A stretch of 16,889 nucleotides of DNA, from assembly GCA_905215095.1 (NCBI GenBank), contig CAJMOL010000010.1, positions 1 through 16,889 on the forward strand. The letters are read 5' to 3'. Numbering within the stretch: the stretch's first letter is position 1; each line of letters opens with the position of its first letter. Below are positions 6,162-15,518 of the stretch, in pieces. A model generated the notes under the pieces. That model saw nothing but the letters and a program-made list of their open reading frames with translations. It ran no database searches and was not told where the DNA came from. Origin of the DNA: an uncultured bacterium (GTDB lineage Bacteria > Actinomycetota > Coriobacteriia > Coriobacteriales > Coriobacteriaceae). The translations under genes and the position numbers were made by a program.

Positions 6162-7778
6162 ATGGCTAAAGCTAAAGCTGTGGCAGAGGAGAAGGGTGCC
6201 GAGAAGTTCATGCTTCTCCCCGTTCTCGTTCTGATCCTGGCCCAGATGGGCACTTCGGGCGATAACGGCGCCCTTTCGCTCGCCGCAACCGCCCTGACGC
6301 AGGACCTCGGCGCCACCACCGCCGACATCCAGCTCGCCAACATGGTCTACTCCCTCATGGCCGGCGCCTTTATGATCGCCGGTGGCATGATGGGTACCAT
6401 CATCGGCTGGAAGAAGAACTTCCGCATGGGCGCCCTGCTGTGCGCCGCCGGCGAGGTCGTCCTTGCCGTTTCTCCCAACATGACCGTCTTCATTTGGGGC
6501 GGCCGTACCCTCGTGGGCTTCGGCGCGTCGTTCATGATTCCCTCGGTTCTGGGCCTCGTTCCCAAGATCTATCACGGTAAGAACCGCGTGCTTGCCTTTG
6601 GCTGCATAGGCGCCGCCTCCGGCCTTTCCGCCCTGCTGCCGCTGCTGCTTTCGATCGTGCTCATGGCCGCCGGCATGCGCGTGACGTTCTTCGTCCTCGC
6701 CGCCTACTTTGTACTCGTGTTCCTGCTGTCCTTCAAGCTGCCCGAGATCGAGCAGTCCGATGAGAAGCTCAAGTTCGATGGCGTCGGCGTTGCCCTTGCC
6801 GCAACCGGCCTGTTCCTGTTCCTGGTCGGCGTGTCCCGCATCTCCGCTTGGGGCCTCGTCGAGCCCTTCCCGGCATGCCCCTTCACCATCGCCGGTATCT
6901 CCCCCTGCCTGCCCATGGCTGTCCTGGGCGTGATCATCCTCATCGTTATGATCAACGTCGAGAAGAAGGTCGAGGAGAAGAACGGCTTTGCCCTGCTGCC
7001 CCAGTCCTTCCTTAAGACCCCGCAGGTCCTCGCCGGTCTCGCCGCCTCCGCCATCACGTTCTTCTTCATGGGTGTTCAGTCCATTCTGATGGCCCCCTAC
7101 CTGCAGCTCGTTGCTGGCTGGTCTCCGGCTATCGTTGGTGTGCTCTCCATCGTCGTTGGCGTTCCGACCTTCGCCTTCTCCATCGGTATCCCCAAGTTCA
7201 TGCCGAAGGCTAACCCGCGTCGCGTCATCCAGGTCGGCTACCTCACCCTTGCCGCCGCCCTGATCATCATGGCGTTCTCCGTTACGCTCGACGCTGCTTC
7301 CATGCCGGGCATTCTCATTGGCTGCGTTGTTGCCGGCTCGGGCGCCGGTATCGTTTCCGCCCAGGCCAACAACGTTGTCGCCCTTGCCGTGAACGAGCGC
7401 GACGCTTCCCAGTCCGGCGGCATTCAGACCACCATGCGTAACGTTGGCCAGGCCATCGGCATTGCCCTGCTGGGTGCCGTGCTGCTCTTTGGTATCACCA
7501 ACTCCGTGAAGGATGCAGCCGCTAACGATTCCCGCATTTCCGAGTCCACCGTCGCCGCTATTTCCGAGCGCAATATCGACCTCGTCTCCGATGAGAACTT
7601 CCGCGCTTCTATTGAGGACATCGATATGAGCGATGAGGAGCGCGACGCCCTGGTCGAGATCAATGCCCAGTCCCGCTTCAACTCCACGCGTTTCGCTTAC
7701 TACGTGGGCGCTGCCATCATCGTGCTTGGCCTGGCCACCACCCCTGCTATCAAGAAGTTCTCCAAAGAGGAGGAGTAG
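6162..7778 (+). CDS. MFS transporter, DHA2-like 14-helix type
   Basis: A 538-residue major facilitator protein with about 14 hydrophobic segments, starting with FMLLPVLVLILAQMGTSGDN. The loop between helices 2 and 3 reads IGWKKNFRMG and lacks the usual Asp of motif A. GGRTLVGFGASFMIPSVL (helix 4) matches the conserved Arg-Gly pattern of DHA2 carriers. A polar stretch at about 460-510, between the last two helices, is acidic and serine-rich. AAAGGAA precedes the ATG. Stop and next start are 3 bases apart, so it is translationally linked to the amidohydrolase and probably moves that enzyme's substrate or product. Although DHA2 proteins are often drug exporters, this context favours a metabolite. 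Codon choice is strongly biased toward C-ending codons, more than in the paralogue at 11512-13116, suggesting high expression. Confidence 0.9.
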   Translation: MAKAKAVAEEKGAEKFMLLPVLVLILAQMGTSGDNGALSLAATALTQDLGATTADIQLANMVYSLMAGAFMIAGGMMGTIIGWKKNFRMGALLCAAGEVVLAVSPNMTVFIWGGRTLVGFGASFMIPSVLGLVPKIYHGKNRVLAFGCIGAASGLSALLPLLLSIVLMAAGMRVTFFVLAAYFVLVFLLSFKLPEIEQSDEKLKFDGVGVALAATGLFLFLVGVSRISAWGLVEPFPACPFTIAGISPCLPMAVLGVIILIVMINVEKKVEEKNGFALLPQSFLKTPQVLAGLAASAITFFFMGVQSILMAPYLQLVAGWSPAIVGVLSIVVGVPTFAFSIGIPKFMPKANPRRVIQVGYLTLAAALIIMAFSVTLDAASMPGILIGCVVAGSGAGIVSAQANNVVALAVNERDASQSGGIQTTMRNVGQAIGIALLGAVLLFGITNSVKDAAANDSRISESTVAAISERNIDLVSDENFRASIEDIDMSDEERDALVEINAQSRFNSTRFAYYVGAAIIVLGLATTPAIKKFSKEEE

Positions 7779-7781
7779 GTC

Positions 7782-9398
7782 ATGAAGAAGCTGTACTTTA
7801 ACGGCGACTTTGTTCCCATGACCGGCGAGGGCGATACTTTTGAGGCCCTGCTGGTTGCAGACGACGGCACCATCGCGTTTACCGGCTCGCTCGAGGAGGC
7901 TCGCGCTCAGGCAGAGGATGCCGAGGAGATTGATCTCAACGGCGCCTGCCTTATGCCCGGTCTGATTGACCCCCACAGCCACATCTCTGGCTGCACGCAG
8001 TACATCGTGGCTGCCGACCTTAACGGCGCGGCGGATTTCGATGAGATCGTCGAGCGTCTGGCTGCCTTTGCCGAGCAGCGCGGCATTGGCGAGGACGGCG
8101 TGATCATGGGTGTTTCCTACGACCAGAATTCCCTGGCCGAGCATGAGCACCCTAACCGTCACGTGCTCGACCGCGTGAGCGAGACCATTCCGGTTATCGC
8201 CGTCCACGCTTCGAGCCACATGGTTGTTGCCAACACCAAGCTGCTGGAGCTTGCCGGCATTACCGCCGAGACTCCCGATCCCGAGGGCGCTCGCTACGGC
8301 CGCGAGGCCGACGGCACGCCGGACGGTTACTGCGAGGAGCCAGGCGCTATGTGGCCGGTCTTTGCCGTGATTCAGCCGCGTCAGAAGATGGACATGGACG
8401 TCATGATCGGCGAGATGCAGGACATCTACCTGGAAAACGGCATCACCACCTGCCAGGAGGGTGCTACCACCGCCGACTTCGCAGCGCTGTTCTGCGGCCT
8501 TGCGAACAAGGGCCTGCTCAAGATGGACGTCGTGAGCTATCCCATGTACGGCGAGGATGTCGACAAAATCTTGGCCGACCACGAGCCTTTTGTCTCGCAG
8601 GACTACACCGGTCACTTCCGTATCGGCGGCCTCAAGATGTTCTTTGACGGTTCTCCCCAGGGTCGTACGGCGTGGATGACCGAGCCCTACACTCCCGGCG
8701 ATGAGGGCGAGGGTTACTGCGGTTATGGCACCATGACCGACAAGGCCGCGTATGACTTTATGCGCAAGGCCATCGACGGCAATCATCAGCTGCTCGCCCA
8801 TACCAACGGCGATGCGGCTGCCGACCAGTACCTGCGCGTGTACAAGCGCGCGCTGGAGGATTCGCCTAATCCCGATAAAGCGAGCCTGCACCCGGTCATG
8901 ATCCACTGCCAGACTGCCCGCCGCGATCAGTACGAGCAGATGGCCGAGATCAACATGATCCCGTCGATTTTCGCCAGCCATATCTGGTACTGGGCCGACG
9001 TGCATCTTAAGAACTTCGGTCCCGTGCGCGGCGGTCGCGTGTCTGCCTGCCATGACGCTCTGGAGTGCGGCCTGCCGTTTACCTTCCACACCGACACGCC
9101 GGTGCTGCGCCCCAATTTCTTTGAGGCTGTGTGGTGCGCCGCCAAGCGCGTCACCAAGGGCGGCGCTCAGCTGGACGAGAATCAGAAGATCAGCGTGTAC
9201 GAGGGTCTGAAGGCCATCACGGTCAACGGCGCTTTCCAGTATGGCGAGCTCGACCGTAAGGGCACGCTCGAGGCCGGCAAGCTGGCCGACTTCTGCATTG
9301 TCGAGAAGAACCCGCTCAAGATCGAGCTCGACGAGGTGCGCAACCTGCGCGTTCTCGAGACGGTCAAAGAGGGCGAGACTGTCTGGACGCGCAAATAG
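7782..9398 (+). CDS. YtcJ-type metal-dependent amidohydrolase (Amidohydro_3)
   Basis: A 538-residue cytoplasmic enzyme of the amidohydrolase superfamily, close to the YtcJ / N-substituted formamide deformylase group. It has the N-terminal beta-sandwich strand (LYFNGDF), the metal-binding HSH (65-67) in MPGLIDPHSHISG, KMFFDGSPQGRTA (285-297) with the likely bridging Lys285, His340 in LLAHTNGDAAAD, His375 in MIHCQ, and Asp438 in FHTDTP as catalytic base. The C-terminal KGTLEAGKLADFCIVEKNPL (493-512) is the usual return to the sandwich domain. The reaction would be hydrolysis of a C-N bond in an amide or formamide-like compound; the substrate is unknown. It forms a two-gene operon with the MFS transporter, with GGAGGAG before its start inside the end of the upstream gene. 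Confidence 0.9.
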   Translation: MKKLYFNGDFVPMTGEGDTFEALLVADDGTIAFTGSLEEARAQAEDAEEIDLNGACLMPGLIDPHSHISGCTQYIVAADLNGAADFDEIVERLAAFAEQRGIGEDGVIMGVSYDQNSLAEHEHPNRHVLDRVSETIPVIAVHASSHMVVANTKLLELAGITAETPDPEGARYGREADGTPDGYCEEPGAMWPVFAVIQPRQKMDMDVMIGEMQDIYLENGITTCQEGATTADFAALFCGLANKGLLKMDVVSYPMYGEDVDKILADHEPFVSQDYTGHFRIGGLKMFFDGSPQGRTAWMTEPYTPGDEGEGYCGYGTMTDKAAYDFMRKAIDGNHQLLAHTNGDAAADQYLRVYKRALEDSPNPDKASLHPVMIHCQTARRDQYEQMAEINMIPSIFASHIWYWADVHLKNFGPVRGGRVSACHDALECGLPFTFHTDTPVLRPNFFEAVWCAAKRVTKGGAQLDENQKISVYEGLKAITVNGAFQYGELDRKGTLEAGKLADFCIVEKNPLKIELDEVRNLRVLETVKEGETVWTRK

Positions 9399-9428
9399 CT
9401 TTGTCATGGCATAGGCCATAGACGCTAA

Positions 9429-9466
9429 AAAGAACCCGTGGCTGCAGGGGCGGCCACGGGTTCTTT
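9429..9466. terminator. Bidirectional terminator between convergent genes
   Basis: AAAGAACCCGTGGC (9429-9442) and GCCACGGGTTCTTT (9453-9466) form a perfect 14-bp stem with a 10-base loop. It serves the amidohydrolase operon on the plus strand and the PRD regulator on the minus strand. Confidence 0.88.
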
Positions 9467-9522
9467 GCGCTTAAGCGTATTTGAAGGCTTGCATGGGCAC
9501 GCGCGATGGGCGCCCACGCCGT

Positions 9523-11355
9523 CTACCGTTTGAGACCGGCCTCGGATGCGAGCTTGCGGAAGCGCTGTGTGGCCGGAGTGAGGACGCGCTCATCGCTTGG
9601 GGCGACGCAGAGCACCAGGATGTGTTGCAGGCGGTCGCCGGTAAAGCCGACTCGTGTTTCCACGCGGTAATGCACGGCCCCGGTTTGAGCGACATCTTGG
9701 GAACATACGGTCAGCAAGAGCCAAGGTCCGTGCGTGAACGACAGCATCTCGAAGGTGTTCGAGAAGCCGGAGAGCGTGCCACGCCAGAGGCCGTCTTCGA
9801 CAAGTGCAGCGTGAAGGGTGCGCGTGAGCATGCGCGCGTGCGAGATATCGAGCTCGCGCTCGGGAAGACCGCCGGCAAGCGGGGCGTCGTCGAGTGCGTG
9901 GGGGCATCCAAGCTTCATGAGCAGCAGCTCGATGCGGCTGCGATCGGCGTCATCGATGGCATTGCTCAGCACGCAGAGTGGAAGCGTCGTCTTGATGGGG
10001 TCGAATGAGACCAGGAAGTCGAGGCTGCTGTGCTTGGGGTCTGATTCAATCTCGGCGACTTCTGTTTCGGTCAGCACACGCGCGACCCGCATGCAGGGAA
10101 TGAGCCGCTCAAGTCGATCGCGCGCATAGAAGACCTGCTCAATGCCGCAGTTGACCACGAGTCCGACACGCCATTGATCGTGCGAGGACAGGCCGTCCAT
10201 ATACGAGAGCAATAGCATCGCCAGGCGCGTCACGTCGGTCTGGTATAGATTCAGCCCAGATAGGCCGGGCGCGTCGCGCAGCACCTCGGACAGGCGCATA
10301 AACGAGGCCATGTTTTCGTATCGCACCGTCCAGGTGTTTTCCTGGGGCAGTGAGATGGCGCGTTCATAGCGCATGTGAGTTTGTCCGGCTTCGATGAGCG
10401 CGGCGCAGGGCTTTTCAAGATGAAGCGGCGGTCGCGTGCCAAAGCGTTCGCCGAGAGCGCAGAATAACTCCTCGGTGAGGCGCGCCGCCTCGGGTGTGGG
10501 CTGATATGTGCGCTGGAACTCGGGCGTCCAGCGGCGCGTGGAGACCGTAAAGAGGTCGCGGATGATGCCGCGCTCGTTGGCGGAGACCTCGATGCCAAAG
10601 TGCTGCTCAATGCGGTTGGCGACGTCGTCGTACACAACGGGAATCGCCGAGGTGTAACCACCGACCTCTTTGCCCTTAAGAATGCGCAGGACCATAATCT
10701 GCAGGTAGACGGCAAGCTGGTGGCGGGCGTTGTCGGTATAGAGCGTTCGGCTTTCGCGCTCGACGTATGCGATGAGGTCGTTGAAGAATTGCTCGTTGCC
10801 GCCAAAGAGCTGCGGCTCAATGCGGCGCTTCATGGCGGTCGACGCGAGCTCAAACAGATAATAGACGACGAAGAATCGGATGTACTCCTCGGGACCCTCG
10901 ACCGTAATGCGGCGCCCGCGTACGATTTGGGCTCCAAACGGCGTCATGAGCTCGTTCCATGTGCGCAGGTCGTCTTGGGCCTGCTGTTTGTTGGTGAGGA
11001 TGGCCCGCGCAAGCGATTCGGTGGTGTATTGGTGCCGGTAGTCGCAGGTGAGCAGCAACATGCCGCGATAGAAGCGGTCAAGACCGGCGTCCATGGAAAG
11101 CGAACGTTCCTTGATGATGTCCGATATCTGACCGCGCTGCGTGCTGTCGCCATCGATGCGGATGCCGTTGCCGCGCTTGGAGACAATTGCCGCTTGGATG
11201 CCCATTTCGTCGAGGAAGGCGTTAGCGGCCCGCATGTCGTTGCGGATGGTGCGCTCCGAGCAAGCAAGGGCATCGGAGATATCGACTGTCGGGGTGTAGC
11301 CCGCCTGGCCGAGCAGGATTTTAAGCAGCTTTGCTTGTCGCTGATTGATGCTCAT
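9523..11355 (-). CDS. PRD-containing BglG/LicR-type transcriptional regulator
   Basis: A 610-residue multidomain regulator. Residues 1-65 are an HTH_11-type helix-turn-helix (ISDALACSERTIRNDMRAAN), and 85-165 an Mga-type second winged helix. Residues about 170-290 and 290-395 match two PTS-regulation domains with candidate phosphohistidines at 212 and 327. Residues 396-485 resemble an EIIB-like domain with Cys403 (VVNCGIEQ). Residues 500-608 look like a degenerate EIIA-2 domain with His562 (AVHYR). Such proteins are normally DNA-binding activators tuned by PTS phosphorylation. AGGGAG lies 5 bases before the ATG. No PTS genes are nearby: its neighbours are MFS transporters and an amidohydrolase. 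It is divergent from the second MFS gene and convergent to the first operon, making it the best candidate to bind the TTGCCGTA palindromes. Domain borders are estimates. Confidence 0.85.
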   Translation of the reverse strand: MSINQRQAKLLKILLGQAGYTPTVDISDALACSERTIRNDMRAANAFLDEMGIQAAIVSKRGNGIRIDGDSTQRGQISDIIKERSLSMDAGLDRFYRGMLLLTCDYRHQYTTESLARAILTNKQQAQDDLRTWNELMTPFGAQIVRGRRITVEGPEEYIRFFVVYYLFELASTAMKRRIEPQLFGGNEQFFNDLIAYVERESRTLYTDNARHQLAVYLQIMVLRILKGKEVGGYTSAIPVVYDDVANRIEQHFGIEVSANERGIIRDLFTVSTRRWTPEFQRTYQPTPEAARLTEELFCALGERFGTRPPLHLEKPCAALIEAGQTHMRYERAISLPQENTWTVRYENMASFMRLSEVLRDAPGLSGLNLYQTDVTRLAMLLLSYMDGLSSHDQWRVGLVVNCGIEQVFYARDRLERLIPCMRVARVLTETEVAEIESDPKHSSLDFLVSFDPIKTTLPLCVLSNAIDDADRSRIELLLMKLGCPHALDDAPLAGGLPERELDISHARMLTRTLHAALVEDGLWRGTLSGFSNTFEMLSFTHGPWLLLTVCSQDVAQTGAVHYRVETRVGFTGDRLQHILVLCVAPSDERVLTPATQRFRKLASEAGLKR

Positions 11356-11386
11356 GGGGCTCCCTAGGGTCGCGAGAAAGTTCGAT

Positions 11387-11442
11387 TTGCCGTATATCTG
11401 GAAAAGAGCGTGGCACCTGTCATGATACGCATTTTTTATGAT
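11387..11442 (+). promoter_or_regulatory. Imperfect palindrome (site C) and promoter of the second MFS gene
   Basis: TTGCCGTATATCTGGAAA (11387-11404) keeps the full left half of the shared palindrome and five of eight bases in the right half. TATGAT (11437-11442) begins 33 bp after it, again without a -35 of consensus quality. Spacing equals that of site A. Confidence 0.55.
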
Positions 11443-11470
11443 GAGTAGGGGAAGGGTTGGTTTTAAATCC

Positions 11471-11488
11471 TTGCCGCATATACGGAAT
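11471..11488. promoter_or_regulatory. Imperfect palindrome (site D) near the second MFS start
   Basis: TTGCCGCATATACGGAAT matches the shared palindrome at 13 of 16 half-site positions. For the MFS transcript it would lie downstream of the start point, so binding could repress. For the divergent PRD regulator it is upstream, with a weak -10 TAAAAA on the minus strand at 11433-11438, 33 bp away, and a better TATCAT at 11422-11427. Confidence 0.45.
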
Positions 11489-11511
11489 GAAAAAAGCGGA
11501 TGGTGATGTGC

Positions 11512-13116
11512 ATGAATCGCGCGGTTTCGAACTCGGGGATGGAGCCTGCGGCGACTTCTCGTTTGGCGCGACTGGCGCCGCTGATCGTGCTGGCATGCGC
11601 TCAGGTGGGTACCTCGGCAGACAACGGTGCGTTTTCGGTTGCCATGGCCGAGATGATGCGCGTGTTTGGATGTCCGCTCTCGGACGTGCAGATGGCGAGC
11701 ACGGTCTATTCGCTTATGGCGGGCACCTTTATGCTTGCGAGCGGTTTGCTCGGCATGGTTATCGGGTGGTGCCGCAACTTCCGTGCCGGATTGGTGCTTG
11801 CTGTGGTGGGAGAGCTGCTGTGCGCGTTTTCACCGAGCATTGAGCTGCTTATTTGGGGTGGCCGACTGATGGTCGGGCTGGGCGCAAGCCTCATTATCCC
11901 TTCGGTACTGGGCATGGTGTCCATGCTGTACGAAGGCGAGGAGCGCAAGCAGGCATATGGCGTGATTGCCGCATCGGCGGCGCTTGCGACGATTATTCCT
12001 ATCGCGCTGGGCATTCTGGTCGATATCGCAGGTTTTCGCGTGACCTTCGGCGTGCTCGCCGCCTATTTTGTCGCACTGCTCGTTGCGAGCGCAAAGCTGC
12101 CGACGGGTGGCGGGCTGCACGCGGGCAAGTTTGACGCGCCGGGTGCGGTTATTGCCTCTCTGGGATTGTTCGCCGTTATGTGCGGTCTTTCGCGCATCTC
12201 GACCTGGGGCGTATTTGCTCCCTTACCGCAGGCTCCCTTCACGATCGCCGGTATTTCTCCCGCTTTGCCTATTGTCGGCGTCGGCCTGCTATTGCTGGTG
12301 ATGCTGATTCCGGTCGAGCACTGGATGGAGCGCACCCACGGCATAGCGATTTTGCCGTCGAGCTTTGTGCGCAATCCCACCGTTCGCGCCGGCGTCATCG
12401 CCATTGCTCTGCCGTTTTTCTACATGGGCGCTCAGGGTCTGGTCGGCACTTCGTACTATCAGCTTGTAATTGGCCTTGGCGGCATGCAAACAGCGCTTTT
12501 GGGCATCATCTCGGGTGTGCCCATGCTGGTGCTCGCAATGTTTGTGCCGCGCAAGTTTCCGCAGCTTAAGCCTTGGTCTGTGGTGCGTACGGGCTATGTC
12601 TTTATGGCGGCGGCCTGTGTGAGCATGGCGTTTGGCGTGCGCGCGTCCGAGCTGACGCCCATTATGGTGGTCGGTACGCTCTTTGGTGGCGTGGGCGTTG
12701 GCCTGGTGAACTCACAGGCTAACAACATTGTCGCTTCCGCCGTGCCGCCGAGTGACGCCCAGCAATCGGGCGGCATCCAGGGTGCGGCGCGTAACCTGGG
12801 CCTCGCGTTGGGCTCTGCCGCCATGGGTTCGGTCCTGCTTATCGCCGTCAACACCGGTCTCGATGCGCGTATTGATGCGAGTAATGTGGTCGACACGCAG
12901 AGCAAGGCGGCGCTCGAAGAGGTTGTTTATACCTACGAGAGTGATGCCGCGTTTACGGCGCGCCTGGAATCGATGGGCGTTGCACCCGAGGCGCAGGGAG
13001 AGCTCTTGGCGGACAATGCCGAGGTTCGCGCAAAGTCGGCGGCCACGGCCTTCTACGTGGTGGCAGGACTTGCCGTCGTAGCGCTCGCAACGACCTTCCC
13101 CAAGCAAACCTCATAG
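11512..13116 (+). CDS. MFS transporter, paralogue of the 6162-7778 carrier
   Basis: A 534-residue, about 14-helix major facilitator protein clearly paralogous to the one at 6162-7778. Shared features include AQVGTSADNGAFS versus AQMGTSGDNGALS, VYSLMAG, IGWCRNFRAG versus IGWKKNFRMG, GASLIIPSVLG, GLSRISTWG, APFTIAGISP, and NSQANNIVASAV near the end of the domain. The polar loop between the last two helices is present but diverged. Three in-frame ATGs exist at 11500, 11506 and 11512; 11512 was chosen because GGTGA lies 5 bases upstream, while 11500 has no usable ribosome-binding site. Residues 1-15 are cytoplasmic. It is transcribed alone, divergently from the PRD regulator, ending at the terminator 13133-13174. 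Codon use is less biased than in its paralogue. Regulation by the PRD protein through sites C and D is inferred. Confidence 0.87.
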   Translation: MNRAVSNSGMEPAATSRLARLAPLIVLACAQVGTSADNGAFSVAMAEMMRVFGCPLSDVQMASTVYSLMAGTFMLASGLLGMVIGWCRNFRAGLVLAVVGELLCAFSPSIELLIWGGRLMVGLGASLIIPSVLGMVSMLYEGEERKQAYGVIAASAALATIIPIALGILVDIAGFRVTFGVLAAYFVALLVASAKLPTGGGLHAGKFDAPGAVIASLGLFAVMCGLSRISTWGVFAPLPQAPFTIAGISPALPIVGVGLLLLVMLIPVEHWMERTHGIAILPSSFVRNPTVRAGVIAIALPFFYMGAQGLVGTSYYQLVIGLGGMQTALLGIISGVPMLVLAMFVPRKFPQLKPWSVVRTGYVFMAAACVSMAFGVRASELTPIMVVGTLFGGVGVGLVNSQANNIVASAVPPSDAQQSGGIQGAARNLGLALGSAAMGSVLLIAVNTGLDARIDASNVVDTQSKAALEEVVYTYESDAAFTARLESMGVAPEAQGELLADNAEVRAKSAATAFYVVAGLAVVALATTFPKQTS

Positions 13117-13132
13117 ACAAACGCCGCCGCCC

Positions 13133-13174
13133 AAACCGCCACGAAGGGGATAGTCCCCTTCGTGGCGGTTTTGC
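13133..13174 (+). terminator. Strong terminator after the second MFS gene, related to family B
   Basis: AAACCGCCACGAAGGGGA (13133-13150) and TCCCCTTCGTGGCGGTTT (13154-13171) form a perfect 18-bp stem with a 3-base loop, followed by TTGC. Its arms resemble the family B repeat (CCACGAAGG and GTCCCC in the same order), so it seems to be a member that has become fully self-complementary. Confidence 0.85.
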
Positions 13175-13191
13175 TGTTCCGGCCTTCAATT

Positions 13192-13248
13192 GTCTCGATC
13201 TGTAACATCTGGACGGCAAAACCGGCTCTACCTGTTACAGATCGAGAC
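13192..13248. repeat. Inverted-repeat element family C, copy 1
   Basis: GTCTCGATCTGTAACA (13192-13207) and TGTTACAGATCGAGAC (13233-13248) are perfect 16-bp arms around 25 bases of unrelated sequence. A second unit with nearly the same arms but a different centre starts 24 bp later. No open reading frame lies inside. Confidence 0.8.
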
Positions 13249-13271
13249 GAAACGCCGAGGTCGGACGGAAA

Positions 13272-13328
13272 ATCTCGATCTGTAACAGCAAGCCCGCTTT
13301 TGGTGTCCTAGTTGTTACAGATTGAGAT
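13272..13328. repeat. Inverted-repeat element family C, copy 2
   Basis: ATCTCGATCTGTAACA (13272-13287) and TGTTACAGATTGAGAT (13313-13328) match except for one G-U-compatible position, with a 25-base centre. Overall length is 57 bp, identical to copy 1, while the centre differs. Confidence 0.8.
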
Positions 13329-13360
13329 AAATCGCCGGGACAGGCCGCCGCCCCGGCCAA

Positions 13361-13397
13361 AACCACCACGAAGGTGCCTGTCCCCATTGTGGTGGTT
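13361..13397. repeat. Hairpin repeat family B, copy 2
   Basis: AACCACCAC (13361-13369) and GTGGTGGTT (13389-13397) flank GAAGGTGCCTGTCCCCATT. The sequence is nearly identical to 5271-5308, but the inner stem is interrupted by mismatches. It lies in the glmS upstream region. Confidence 0.75.
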
Positions 13398-13424
13398 TGG
13401 ACCGGCTGGATGTGTGTGCATCGG

Positions 13425-13484
13425 GTGGTATCTAAGTTGAGATACCACTTCTGGTATATCAGCTTGCGCTTGCGTGAGTACAAT
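13425..13484 (+). promoter_or_regulatory. glmS upstream palindromes and putative promoter
   Basis: GTGGTATCT (13425-13433) and AGATACCAC (13440-13448) form a perfect 9-bp inverted repeat with a 6-base gap. Two bases later comes CTGGTATATCAG (13451-13462), an imperfect palindrome. TGGT half-sites of this kind resemble operators of GntR/HutC-type amino-sugar regulators (NagR/DasR), which control glmS in some bacteria; this link is inference. TACAAT (13479-13484) is a possible -10. An alternative promoter is TTGCGT (13470-13475) with TTATAC (13494-13499). Confidence 0.4.
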
Positions 13485-13558
13485 ACTCGAACGTTATACG
13501 TCTCAGCGCCCCCTGTGCGTGGACGTCTTGCAGTCACGCGAGCGAAGGGATTTATCCT

Positions 13559-15406
<1,848 letters not shown>

Positions 15407-15430
15407 TCGAGTTCCGTCGTTCTAACAACT

Positions 15431-15468
15431 AAGGCCCGGCTCCGTTGTGGCGGAGTCGGGCCTTGTTT
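15431..15468 (+). terminator. glmS terminator
   Basis: AAGGCCCGGCTCCG (15431-15444) pairs with CGGAGTCGGGCCTT (15451-15464) over 14 bp, with one G-U pair, around a 6-base loop and followed by GTTT. Confidence 0.9.
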
Positions 15469-15473
15469 CATTT

Positions 15474-15518
15474 GACCAGATAAAACCTGCCAAAATGAAC
15501 CTGTCCCTTTTTGGCAGG
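15474..15518 (-). terminator. Hairpin repeat family A, copy 3; GntR-gene terminator
   Basis: On the minus strand the stop codon of the GntR-family gene (15519-15521) is followed immediately by CCTGCCAAAA, the GGGACAGG loop, TTTTGGCAGG and the tail TTTTATC. The layout is identical to the one after larE. It differs from copy 2 at one position in the loop and in the outer flank. Confidence 0.75.

Noticed and set aside
6123..9419. Minus-strand open frame of about 1,098 codons
   Set aside because: It lies fully antisense to the MFS and amidohydrolase genes, which have strong family motifs. The translation is low-complexity, rich in Gly, His, Asp and Glu, as expected from strongly biased codons on the other strand.
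13401..13558. glmS ribozyme/riboswitch upstream of glmS
   Set aside because: I could not find the ribozyme's conserved core, and this RNA class is typical of Firmicutes; the visible palindromes look like protein operators.
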